12,724 nucleotides of DNA, taken from positions 1-12,724 of the forward strand of contig CANHGF010000035.1 in the NCBI GenBank assembly GCA_947460065.1. The letters run 5' to 3'. Origin of the DNA: Comamonadaceae bacterium. Lineage in GTDB: Bacteria; Pseudomonadota; Gammaproteobacteria; Burkholderiales; Burkholderiaceae_C. The position numbers and the translations under genes were made by a program. Numbering within the stretch: position 1 is the stretch's first letter; each line of letters starts with the position of its first letter. Of this stretch, positions 1 to 9,252 are shown in pieces. Under the pieces are notes generated by a model, which searched no databases, was not told where the DNA came from, and worked only from the letters and a program-made list of their open reading frames with translations.

Positions 1-321
1 CATGGCCAGCAGATGCAGGAGGTGCTCAAGGTCTTGGCCGATATCGGAGCGGATCAGGTGCCGCAGGTGCTGGTGTTCAACAAGCTCGACGCCATCGAGC
101 CGCAGCGCCGGCCGCGCCGGTTGGTTGACAGTACCGAACTGCCCGATCCTTCCGGCTCGGGCGCTCGTCCGTTTGAGCGGGTGTTCGTCAGTGCCCGAAC
201 CGGTCTGGGGCTGGCCGAGTTGCGTGAGTTGTTATTGCGCCACGCCCGGGCTGGCCAAGACCCCCATGCCGCCCTGCTGGCGCAAGGGCAAAGCACTGTG
301 CTGGCCGACGACCTGGCCTGA
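1..321 (+). CDS. hflX: GTPase HflX, C-terminal part (5' end outside window)
   Basis: This is the last 106 codons of an open frame that enters from the left edge and ends at TGA 319-321. The fragment holds the GTPase G4 motif NKLD (fragment residues about 27-30) and a G5-like VSART segment (about 60-64), followed by a short C-terminal helix. HflX is a ribosome-binding GTPase that splits stalled or heat-damaged 70S ribosomes. The G1-G3 motifs and the N-terminal HflX domain lie outside the window. The identification rests on the G4/G5 motifs plus the position directly before hflK-hflC, the usual hfq-hflX-hflK-hflC arrangement. Another TRAFAC GTPase is possible from the fragment alone, but the context makes HflX much the best call. 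Confidence 0.9.
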   Translation, partial: HGQQMQEVLKVLADIGADQVPQVLVFNKLDAIEPQRRPRRLVDSTELPDPSGSGARPFERVFVSARTGLGLAELRELLLRHARAGQDPHAALLAQGQSTVLADDLA

Positions 322-363
322 TTAGGCACAATGGCGTCATCAGAAGAAAAATCCGGTCCATCC

Positions 364-1818
364 ATGATGAATCCCTATCCCCTGCTGCAGTCCTTCCGCA
401 CCTTGCCTGAGCGGCTGTTTCGCGGCGCGCGCGGCATGTTCAACCTCAACGATTCGCGCTGGGGTCGGGACGAGGGCGGCGCCGGCGGACAGAGTCGCCC
501 TGAAGGGTCGCCGCCACCTGCGGCTCCCGGGCCGGCGGCTCAGCCTCCGGCTGCGCCGCCATCACCCCCGCCTGCTGCAGCGCCTCAGCGGCCGCGCAAC
601 ACCGGCCCTCAGGGTCAGAATCAGGGCCCGCCCGACCTGGACGAACTCTGGCGCGACTTCAACCGCAAACTCGGCGGCCTGTTTGGCGGCCGCAAGGGCA
701 CAGGCGGTCCGGGGCGCAACGGTGGCGGCGGATCGGGGCGGGGCGGTTTTGAGCCACCGGATCTGAAAAACGCGGGTTTGGGCGCCGGCCTGGTGGCGGT
801 AGTGGCCCTGCTGATCTGGCTGGGCACCGGTTTTTTCATCGTGCAAGAGGGCCAGCAGGCGGTGATCACCCAGTTTGGCCGTTACCACAGCACGGTTGGG
901 GCTGGCTTTAACTGGCGACTGCCCTATCCGGTACAGCGCCATGAGATGGTGGTGGTCACGCAGATCCGCTCGGTCGATGTGGGCCGTGATACCGTCATCA
1001 AGGCCACCGGTCTGCGTGATTCGGCCATGCTCACCGAAGACGAGAACATTGTCGAGATCAAGTTTGCGGTGCAGTACCGCCTGAGCGATGCCCGGGCCTT
1101 CTTGTTCGAAAGCAAGGACCCGTCGGCCACCGTGGTGCAGGCTGCTGAAACGGCGGTACGCGAGGTGGTGGGCAAGATGAAGATGGACTCGGCCCTGGCC
1201 GAGGAGCGCGACCAGATTGCGCCGCGGGTGCGCAAGCTGATGCAGACCATTTTGGACCGCTACAAGGTTGGCATTGAGGTGGTGGGCATCAATTTGCAGC
1301 AGAGCGGCGTGCGTCCGCCCGAGCAGGTGCAGGCCGCCTTTGACGACGTGCTCAAGGCCGGTCAGGAGCGCGAGCGGGCCAAGAACGAGGCCCAGGCCTA
1401 TGCCAACGACGTGGTGCCGCGGGCGGTCGGTGCCGCCTCGCGTCTGGGCGAAGAGGCCCAGGGCTACAAGTCCCGCATCGTGGCGCAGGCTCAGGGTGAT
1501 GCGCAGCGCTTCCGTTCGGTGCTCTCCGAATATGAAAAGGCGCCGCAGGTCACCCGCGATCGCATGTACACCGATGCGATGCAGCAGGTCTTTAGCAGCG
1601 TGACCAAGATCATGGTCGAGTCTCGCCAGGGTTCCAACCTGCTGTACCTGCCGCTGGACAAGCTGATGCAGGCCACTGGCAGCGGCTCCGGTGCAGCCGG
1701 CGAGTCGGCGATGCCGCCCCTGACTTTGCCGCCGCCGAGTTCGGCACCTTCGTCCGGGGCAGGCGCAGATTCGCGCAGCCGCGATTCGGCCCGCACCCGC
1801 GACCGCGACAGCCGCTAA
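364..1818 (+). CDS. hflK: HflK, SPFH-domain subunit of the FtsH modulator complex
   Basis: HflK pairs with HflC to form a large membrane cage that encloses and modulates the FtsH protease. From the start used here (484 aa), the protein has a cytoplasmic N-terminal region with a Pro/Ala-rich stretch at about residues 47-78 and a Gly-rich stretch at about 103-131. One transmembrane helix follows at about 138-160, then a band-7/SPFH domain beginning VQEGQQAVITQFG, then a coiled-coil region rich in Glu, Arg and Ala. It ends in a Ser/Arg/Asp-rich tail. The N-terminal motif FNLNDSRWGR is typical of beta-proteobacterial HflK. The start is uncertain. An in-frame ATG at 331 would add 11 residues, but only 3 of the 10 following codons end in G or C, unlike the gene, so 364 (or 367) is preferred. 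ATG 436 is also possible. No strong ribosome-binding site decides it. Confidence 0.93.
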   Translation: MMNPYPLLQSFRTLPERLFRGARGMFNLNDSRWGRDEGGAGGQSRPEGSPPPAAPGPAAQPPAAPPSPPPAAAPQRPRNTGPQGQNQGPPDLDELWRDFNRKLGGLFGGRKGTGGPGRNGGGGSGRGGFEPPDLKNAGLGAGLVAVVALLIWLGTGFFIVQEGQQAVITQFGRYHSTVGAGFNWRLPYPVQRHEMVVVTQIRSVDVGRDTVIKATGLRDSAMLTEDENIVEIKFAVQYRLSDARAFLFESKDPSATVVQAAETAVREVVGKMKMDSALAEERDQIAPRVRKLMQTILDRYKVGIEVVGINLQQSGVRPPEQVQAAFDDVLKAGQERERAKNEAQAYANDVVPRAVGAASRLGEEAQGYKSRIVAQAQGDAQRFRSVLSEYEKAPQVTRDRMYTDAMQQVFSSVTKIMVESRQGSNLLYLPLDKLMQATGSGSGAAGESAMPPLTLPPPSSAPSSGAGADSRSRDSARTRDRDSR

Positions 1819-1823
1819 AGGAG
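1818..1823 (+). promoter_or_regulatory. Ribosome-binding site deciding the hflC start
   Basis: AAGGAG overlaps the last base of the hflK stop codon and lies 6 nt before a GTG at 1830. It supports GTG 1830 as the hflC start over the in-frame TTG at 1824, which directly abuts the site and would leave no spacer. The arrangement also suggests translational coupling of hflK and hflC. Confidence 0.8.
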
Positions 1824-1829
1824 TTGGCC

Positions 1830-2729
1830 GTGAACCGCCTAGGATTTTTCGTCTCTTCCGCTCTGGTGCTGCTAGCGTTGCTGGGCTCCATGTTGTTTGT
1901 GGTCGACCAGCGCCAGTTCGGCGTGGTCTATGCGCTCGGTCAGATCAAGGAAGTGATCACCGAGCCCGGCCTGAATTTCAAGCTGCCACCGCCTTTCCAA
2001 AACGTCTCCTACATCGACAAGCGCCTGCTCACGCTCGACAGCACCGACCCGGAGCCCATGTTGACCGCCGAGAAGCAGCGGGTGGTGATCGACTGGTATG
2101 TGCGTTGGCGCATCACCCAGCCCAGCGACTACATCCGCAATGTGGGCCTCGATGAGCGTACCGGCGCCAACCAGCTCAGCCGGGTGGTGCGCAATGCCTT
2201 CCAGGAAGAAATCAACAAGCGCACCGTCAAGGACTTGCTCTCACTCAAGCGCGATCAACTCATGACCGACGTACGCACCGAGGTTCAGCAGGCCGTCAAG
2301 GGCAGCAAGTCCTGGGGCGTGGAAATCGTCGATGTGCGCATCACCCGGGTCGACTATGTGGAGGCGATTACCGAGTCGGTCTATCGCCGTATGGAGGCCG
2401 AGCGTAAGCGGGTGGCCAATGAGCTGCGCTCGACCGGTGCGGCCGAGGGCGAGAAGATTCGTGCCGATGCCGACCGTCAGCGCGAGGTGACTCTGGCCAA
2501 TGCCTACCGGGACGCGCAAAAACTCAAGGGGGAGGGCGATGCTGCAGCAGCTCGCCTTTACAACGAGTCTTTCGGACGCGATCCGCAGTTTGCCCAGTTC
2601 TACCGCAGCCTGGAGGCGTACAAGTCCACCTTCAGCAAGAAGTCCGACGTCATGGTGCTTGACTCGTCCACGGATTTCTTTCGCGTGATGCGCGGACCCG
2701 GTGCGGCGTCGAACCCACCGCGCCGCTGA
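1830..2729 (+). CDS. hflC: HflC, SPFH-domain partner of HflK
   Basis: The 299-aa protein starts at GTG 1830 behind an AAGGAG. It opens with a single N-terminal membrane anchor (about residues 5-24) and continues directly into an SPFH domain (VVDQRQFGVVYALGQ at about 24-38). A charged, coiled-coil-prone region rich in Glu, Arg and Ala follows (about 190-240). HflC faces the periplasm together with HflK and regulates FtsH-dependent degradation. Length and architecture match the family (about 290-330 aa). The gene follows hflK with an 11-nt gap, and the small DUF2065 gene begins 6 nt after its stop, so the three are very probably one operon. A short Pro/Arg-rich tail ends the protein. No oddity is seen in the core domain. 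Confidence 0.95.
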   Translation: MNRLGFFVSSALVLLALLGSMLFVVDQRQFGVVYALGQIKEVITEPGLNFKLPPPFQNVSYIDKRLLTLDSTDPEPMLTAEKQRVVIDWYVRWRITQPSDYIRNVGLDERTGANQLSRVVRNAFQEEINKRTVKDLLSLKRDQLMTDVRTEVQQAVKGSKSWGVEIVDVRITRVDYVEAITESVYRRMEAERKRVANELRSTGAAEGEKIRADADRQREVTLANAYRDAQKLKGEGDAAAARLYNESFGRDPQFAQFYRSLEAYKSTFSKKSDVMVLDSSTDFFRVMRGPGAASNPPRR

Positions 2730-2735
2730 GCCCCG

Positions 2736-2930
2736 GTGGTGTTCGATGGCAGCACCCTGTGGCAGGCGCTGGCTCTGGTCCTCGTGATCGAGGGCCTGCT
2801 GCCTATGCTGGTTCCTGGCCGCTGGCGGCGTACTTTCGAGCAGCTGCTGAGCCTCAACGATGGGCAGCTGCGCTTCTTCGGACTGCTCAGCGTGGGCCTT
2901 GGGCTTACGGCCTTGTGGCTGCTCAGCTGA
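2736..2930 (+). CDS. DUF2065 small inner-membrane protein (YjeT-like)
   Basis: This is a 64-aa protein with two predicted membrane helices, at about residues 7-26 and 45-63. A basic connecting loop with PGRWRR and FEQLLSLNDGQLR joins them. That pattern and the place directly after hflC match the DUF2065 family; E. coli yjeT also follows hflC. Its molecular role is not known to me, and the conserved linkage only suggests a link to the HflKC complex. The start is GTG, at 2736 or 2739 (two consecutive in-frame GTG codons). No clear ribosome-binding site is seen, so translation probably depends on coupling from hflC, whose stop is 6 nt upstream. The stop codon lies inside a 12-nt perfect palindrome (GCTCAGCTGAGC, 2921-2932). 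Confidence 0.85.
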   Translation: MVFDGSTLWQALALVLVIEGLLPMLVPGRWRRTFEQLLSLNDGQLRFFGLLSVGLGLTALWLLS

Positions 2931-2983
2931 GCTCTTCGAGGCCGGCCGAGCGCGAAGCAGGCGAGATCGCCGCGTTCGGCCGG

Positions 2984-2989
2984 TAAAAT
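2984..2989 (+). promoter_or_regulatory. Possible -10 box upstream of hisZ
   Basis: TAAAAT in the 92-nt gap between the DUF2065 gene and hisZ differs from the TATAAT consensus at one position and stands out in a GC-rich spacer. Transcription would start about 27 nt before the hisZ ATG. No good -35 hexamer is visible 16-18 nt upstream, so this is a weak prediction. If real, it would let hisZ-purA be transcribed apart from the hfl genes. Confidence 0.35.
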
Positions 2990-3022
2990 CTCGTCTTTAA
3001 CCGCTTACCTGGCCCCTTCCGA

Positions 3023-5589
<2,567 letters not shown>

Positions 5590-5612
5590 TTGTTCCGACC
5601 GATTCCCTGCCT

Positions 5613-5618
5613 AGGAGA
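5613..5618 (+). promoter_or_regulatory. Ribosome-binding site of the phosphoribosyltransferase gene
   Basis: AGGAGA lies 8 nt before ATG 5627 and fixes that start. It is one of the two clear Shine-Dalgarno sites in the window. Confidence 0.75.
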
Positions 5619-5626
5619 GCCACCCC

Positions 5627-6151
5627 ATGTTGACCGAAGACGGCAAGCACCTGTACGTGAGCTATGACGAGTATCACAACCTGATCGAAAAGCTCGCCAT
5701 CCGCGTGCACCAGTCGGGCTGGGAATTCGACACGATCTTGTGCCTGGCCCGTGGTGGCATGCGGCCCGGTGACATCCTCTCGCGCATTTTCGACAAGCCT
5801 CTGGCCATCATGTCCACCAGCTCCTACCGGGCCGAGGCTGGCACGGTGCAGGGTGCGCTCGACATCGCCCGCTACATCACCACGCCCAAGGGCGAGATCG
5901 CTGGCCGGGTGCTGCTGGTCGACGACCTGGCCGACTCGGGCCATACCCTCAAAGCCGTGGTCGAACAACTGCGCAACAACTACCGGCCCATCACCGAGCT
6001 GCGCACCGCCGTCATCTGGACCAAGGGCCTGTCGACTTTCAAGGCAGACTACTCGGTGGACTTTCTGCCCACCAACCCCTGGATCCATCAGCCCTTCGAG
6101 AGCTACGACGCGCTCGGGCCGGAGAAGCTGCTGGAGAAGTGGAAGGTTTGA
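5627..6151 (+). CDS. Purine-type phosphoribosyltransferase (COG2236/Hpt-like)
   Basis: This is a 174-aa type I phosphoribosyltransferase. The PRPP-binding motif VLLVDDLADSGHTL lies at about residues 95-108, with the two acidic residues Asp99-Asp100. The loop LARGGMRPGD at about 40-49 matches the pyrophosphate-binding loop of xanthine/hypoxanthine-guanine phosphoribosyltransferases. Such enzymes convert a free purine base and PRPP to the nucleotide. The gene follows purA by 37 nt with a good ribosome-binding site, so salvage and de novo purine steps are probably co-expressed. The base used (xanthine, guanine or hypoxanthine) cannot be read from the sequence, so no gene symbol is given. The C-terminal PWIHQPFESYD segment contains aromatic residues of the kind that stack on purine bases. 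The family assignment is firm and the substrate is inference. Confidence 0.88.
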   Translation: MLTEDGKHLYVSYDEYHNLIEKLAIRVHQSGWEFDTILCLARGGMRPGDILSRIFDKPLAIMSTSSYRAEAGTVQGALDIARYITTPKGEIAGRVLLVDDLADSGHTLKAVVEQLRNNYRPITELRTAVIWTKGLSTFKADYSVDFLPTNPWIHQPFESYDALGPEKLLEKWKV

Positions 6152-6160
6152 GGCCGCAGG

Positions 6161-6170
6161 GGAGCGCTCC
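6161..6170. repeat. Short perfect palindrome in the spacer before metC
   Basis: GGAGCGCTCC is a perfect 10-bp palindrome 9 nt after the phosphoribosyltransferase stop. A 7-bp inverted pair also occurs in the same spacer (CTGCCGG 6172-6178 and CCGGCAG 6214-6220). No T-run follows, so this is not an intrinsic terminator. It may be an operator or chance in GC-rich DNA. Nothing else is recognisable in the 118-nt gap. Confidence 0.3.
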
Positions 6171-6257
6171 GCTGCCGGACGGAGCTGCGCGTCGGACCGG
6201 CTGGCCGTCTGCGCCGGCAGGGTCGTCGTCATCAAGAGTGGAGCTCAGGTATTGTTC

Positions 6258-6263
6258 TAAGAT
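6258..6263 (+). promoter_or_regulatory. Possible -10 box of the metC-like gene
   Basis: TAAGAT sits in the locally AT-rich end of the 118-nt spacer, 6 nt before ATG 6270. A start about 7 nt downstream would fall at or next to the ATG, giving a leaderless or very short leader. No convincing -35 is seen. The purine-rich AAGATTGAGA stretch could instead serve as a weak ribosome-binding site. Confidence 0.22.
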
Positions 6264-6269
6264 TGAGAT

Positions 6270-7454
6270 ATGTCTGAACTGAGCACCCAGCTGATCCATC
6301 ACCCCTACCGGCCGCCGGCCGGCTTCGAGGCCATCACGGCGCCCGTGCACAAGGCATCGACGGTCATCTTTCCCAATGTGCAGGCGCTGCGTGAGCGCGA
6401 CTGGACGCATCAGCACGGCTACTCCTACGGACTGGCCGGCACGCCCACCAGCTTCATGCTCGAAGAGCGCATCGCCACCTTGGAAGGCGGGCGCTACTGC
6501 GCGCTCGCGCCCAGTGGCCTGGCCGCTTTGAGTCTGGTGGACATGGCGTTTTTGTCAGCCGGTGACGAGCTGCTGGTCCCCGATAACGCCTACGGACCCA
6601 ACAAAGCGTTTGCGCAGCATGAGCTCAAGCGCTGGGGCATTGCCTGCGCCTTCTATGACCCGATGAGCCCGGCCGATTTGGCCGCCAAGCTCAGCCCTCG
6701 CACCCGGCTGGTCTGGTTGGAGGCGGCTGGCTCCATCACGCTGGAGTTCCCGGACATGCCGGCTTTGGTGGCGGCGGTACGGTCGCAGGCGCCGGCTCAC
6801 CCCCAGGGCATCGTGATCGCACTGGATAACACCTGGGGCGCGGGCCTGGCCTTCAAGGCCTTTGAGATGGGTGTGGATGTGAGCATGCAGGCGCTCACCA
6901 AATACCCCTCGGGCGGCGCCGACGTGCTCATGGGCTCGGTGGTGACGCGCGACGAGGCGCTGCATCACCAGGTGCTGCTGTGTCACACCCGGCTGGGCCT
7001 GGGCGTGGCCGCCAACGACATCGAGCTGGTCTTGCGCGGCCTGCCTTCCATGGCGGTGCGCTATGCCGCTCAGGATGCCAGCACCCGCAGCCTGGCCGCC
7101 TGGCTGCAGACGCTGCCGCATTTCGATCAAGTGCTGCACCCAGCACTGCCGAGCTCGCCTGGCCATGCCGCCTGGAAGCGCGATTGCAGCGGTGCGGCCT
7201 GCCTGCTCAGCCTGGCGTTTCGCCCTGAGATCAGCCAGGCGCAGGTCGATCTGTTTTGCGACAGCCTGCGCCTGTTCAAGTTGGGTCACAGCTGGGCAGG
7301 CCCGATGAGCTTGTGTGCGGTCTACCAGGCTGCCAGCATCCGCAGCCTCCCCTCGGCTTACCGTGGCCCGCTGGTGCGCCTGGCCGTGGGGCTGGAGAGT
7401 TCTGAGGATTTGCGGCAAGACTTGGCACAGGCCTTCGCCCGCGCCGGCCTTTAA
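6270..7454 (+). CDS. metC: Cystathionine beta-lyase (PLP-dependent Cys/Met metabolism enzyme)
   Basis: This is a 394-aa member of the Cys/Met-metabolism PLP family (fold type I). The PLP-binding lysine is Lys211 in the ALTKYPSGGADVLMG motif, and the Asp pairing with the PLP pyridine nitrogen is Asp186 in ALDNTWGAG. The substrate-loop segment YGLAGTPTSFMLEE (about residues 53-66) is of the kind found in beta-proteobacterial MetC. The enzyme would cleave cystathionine to homocysteine, pyruvate and ammonia in methionine synthesis. The motif around the PLP lysine reads SGG(A)D where many relatives have GHSD. A related gamma-lyase or cysteine desulfhydrase activity cannot be excluded. The CDS ends in TAA 7452-7454, which overlaps by 4 nt the end of the convergent mnmH gene. 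Confidence 0.87.
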   Translation: MSELSTQLIHHPYRPPAGFEAITAPVHKASTVIFPNVQALRERDWTHQHGYSYGLAGTPTSFMLEERIATLEGGRYCALAPSGLAALSLVDMAFLSAGDELLVPDNAYGPNKAFAQHELKRWGIACAFYDPMSPADLAAKLSPRTRLVWLEAAGSITLEFPDMPALVAAVRSQAPAHPQGIVIALDNTWGAGLAFKAFEMGVDVSMQALTKYPSGGADVLMGSVVTRDEALHHQVLLCHTRLGLGVAANDIELVLRGLPSMAVRYAAQDASTRSLAAWLQTLPHFDQVLHPALPSSPGHAAWKRDCSGAACLLSLAFRPEISQAQVDLFCDSLRLFKLGHSWAGPMSLCAVYQAASIRSLPSAYRGPLVRLAVGLESSEDLRQDLAQAFARAGL

Positions 7455-8515
7455 GCCGGAGCTTGCGCCAGGATTTGTGCGGCCAACTCGCTCATGGCCT
7501 GGTGACTGTGGTTGCGGGCCTGTACCGATCTGGCCTGCGGGTAGAGCGCGAAGTTGCGCTGCATCGAGGCCAGGTAGGTCGGGTCGTAGTGCTTGACCAG
7601 TAATTCGTGCACCACCTCCGATGTTTGTCCGGCGCGAGCCAGCTCCTGCCAGTGGCGTACCGTAGTTCCGCCGCGCACTTCGCTCAGGGTCTGCAGGCGT
7701 TCGCAAAAAAACTCGGTGTCGCGTACGAAAAAGTCATAGTCCTGCAGCAACAGTTGCACCCGCTCTTCGTCGGCCAGCTCCAGCCGAAGGCAGGCGCTGG
7801 CGCGCATGGCGCTCATCAGGCTGTCGGCCACCGCCAGATTGCCCACTTTCTTACTCTCGCTTTCGACATAGACCAGCCGGTCGGGCGAAAAGCGCCGCAA
7901 GGCGTCCCAGATCAGGGTGTCAAAGGCTTTTTGCGTAGGCTGGCTCTGGCCGGGTAGCAGGCCCAGTACCGAGCTGCGGTGTCGTGCCAGTCCTTCCAGG
8001 TCGAGCACCTGCGCGCCCTGGGCGGCCAGCGCATGCAGCAGCCGGGTCTTGCCTGAGCCGGTGGTGCCGCAGATCACCTGAAAGCGCAGTCGCTCGACCT
8101 GTCGGGGCATATCGAGCAGCATGGCCGCCCGAAACGCCTTGTAGCCGCCTTCAATCAAGGTGGTGCGAAAGCCGATTTGGTCCAGGATCAGCCCGAGGGA
8201 GCCACTGCGTTTGCCGCCGCGCCAGCAGTACAGCAGGGGCGCCCAATCTCTGGGCTTGTCCATGAGTTCGCGCTCGATGTGCGCAGCGATATTGCGCGCC
8301 GCCATGACGGCGCCGCGTTTTTTGGCCTCAAAACCGTTGACCTGCTTGTATTCGATGCCGATCTGCTGGCGCTGTGCGTCGTCCAGCGTGGGCCAGTTGA
8401 CTGCGTCGGGCAGGTGGTCTTCGGCGTACTCGCCGGGGCTGCGGGCGTCGATGATGGCTGAGAATTCGCTCCAGCGGGCCATGGCCTGTTCGGCCGTGAT
8501 GTGTTGCAGACTCAC
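7451..8515 (-). CDS. mnmH: tRNA 2-selenouridine synthase MnmH (SelU)
   Basis: MnmH converts 2-thiouridine at the wobble position of certain tRNAs to 2-selenouridine via a geranylated intermediate, using selenophosphate. From GTG 8515 the protein is 354 aa (E. coli 364). An N-terminal rhodanese domain carries the catalytic Cys97 in LLYCWRGGKRSGS, the same number as in E. coli. A P-loop, GTTGSGKT, lies at residues 150-157 of the C-terminal domain. The start GTG overlaps the tesA stop as GTGA, so the pair is probably translationally coupled. The frame is open 30 codons further upstream, but those residues lie inside tesA and are not needed. Its presence implies selenophosphate supply (SelD) elsewhere in the genome, which I cannot see here. 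The 3' end interlocks with metC. Confidence 0.93.
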   Translation of the reverse strand: MSLQHITAEQAMARWSEFSAIIDARSPGEYAEDHLPDAVNWPTLDDAQRQQIGIEYKQVNGFEAKKRGAVMAARNIAAHIERELMDKPRDWAPLLYCWRGGKRSGSLGLILDQIGFRTTLIEGGYKAFRAAMLLDMPRQVERLRFQVICGTTGSGKTRLLHALAAQGAQVLDLEGLARHRSSVLGLLPGQSQPTQKAFDTLIWDALRRFSPDRLVYVESESKKVGNLAVADSLMSAMRASACLRLELADEERVQLLLQDYDFFVRDTEFFCERLQTLSEVRGGTTVRHWQELARAGQTSEVVHELLVKHYDPTYLASMQRNFALYPQARSVQARNHSHQAMSELAAQILAQAPA

Positions 8516-9252
8516 TTGAGCAGTTTCTTCAATTCGGGCCAGACATTGTCGAGCATGCGCTGCTGGGCCTGTTCGTTGGGGTGGATGCGGTCGGCTTGGA
8601 ACCACTCGGTCGGGTCGGGCCGATCGGCCACGCCTTTGAGGAAAAACGGTAGCAAGCCGCTCTGGCTGTCTTGTGCCACTCGGCTGTAGAGGGCGGCAAA
8701 GTCGGCGCTGTATTTGGCGCCGTAGTTGGGCGGCATCTGCATGCCCAGCAGCAGTACCCGCGCGCCGGCCTGCTTGCCAGCCCGCACCATGGCGCGCAGA
8801 TTGTCTTCGGTCATGCCCAAGGGCAGGCCACGCAGGGCGTCATTGCCGCCGAGCTCAATGATCAGTACCCGCGGCTTGTGCTGGCGCAGCAGTGCGGCCA
8901 GGCGAGAGCGTCCGCCGGAGGTGGTGTCGCCGCTGATGCTGGCATTGACCACGCTGTGCCGGCCCGGCTCGGCGCTCAGCTTTTGCTGCAGCAAGGCCAC
9001 CCAGCCGCTGCCGCGTTTGAGCCCATACTCGGCACTCAGCGAGTCGCCCACCACCAGCACGCCTGCAGCGCTTGGCTCGGCAATGGCCAGTCCGGCCAAG
9101 CCGGTCCCGAGCAAGCCCAGAGCCAGCAAGGCGTTTCGGCGGTCAGCGTTTGCCCCGAGAGGCTGTGGGCCTGCTGCGGCCTTGTTACAGTGCCCGCTAT
9201 CGGCGCGCTTTTGCAGTCGCACTCTTGTCCTGACGTTTTGAAAATCCAACAT
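8512..9252 (-). CDS. tesA: TesA-like SGNH hydrolase (arylesterase / acyl-CoA thioesterase I / lysophospholipase L1)
   Basis: This is an SGNH-fold hydrolase with all four blocks. GDSLS holds the nucleophile Ser71, NASISGDTTSGG holds Gly108, GGNDALRG holds Asn137, and ADRIHPN holds Asp221 and His224 (246-aa numbering). Family members hydrolyse acyl-CoA, lysophospholipid and aryl esters and are usually exported. A hydrophobic segment at about residues 41-58 with nearby Ala residues looks like the core of a signal peptide. The start is unsure. ATG 9252 leaves about 40 polar residues before that segment, and its complement overlaps the ATG of the divergent ABC gene. An AGAAGGA-like site lies only 1 nt upstream of this ATG. 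GTG at residue 11 or a TTG near residue 43 would shorten the leader. The stop overlaps the mnmH start (GTGA). Confidence 0.9.
   Translation of the reverse strand: MLDFQNVRTRVRLQKRADSGHCNKAAAGPQPLGANADRRNALLALGLLGTGLAGLAIAEPSAAGVLVVGDSLSAEYGLKRGSGWVALLQQKLSAEPGRHSVVNASISGDTTSGGRSRLAALLRQHKPRVLIIELGGNDALRGLPLGMTEDNLRAMVRAGKQAGARVLLLGMQMPPNYGAKYSADFAALYSRVAQDSQSGLLPFFLKGVADRPDPTEWFQADRIHPNEQAQQRMLDNVWPELKKLLK

Noticed and set aside
331..363. Longer HflK beginning at ATG 331
   Set aside because: Only 3 of the 10 codons after this ATG end in G or C, unlike the rest of the gene, and the residues add nothing family-like. An AGG 4 nt upstream is too weak and too close to decide.
562..942. Long open frames on the strand opposite hflK and several other genes
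   Set aside because: They mirror the GC-rich codon positions of the real genes, have no recognisable domains, and overlap well-identified coding sequence completely.
2921..2932. GCTCAGCTGAGC palindrome as a terminator after the DUF2065 gene
   Set aside because: With a minimal loop the stem is only 4 bp, and no T-run follows.
6161..6220. Riboswitch or SAM-sensing leader before metC
   Set aside because: The spacer has small inverted repeats but no recognisable riboswitch core, and the likely transcription start is close to the ATG.
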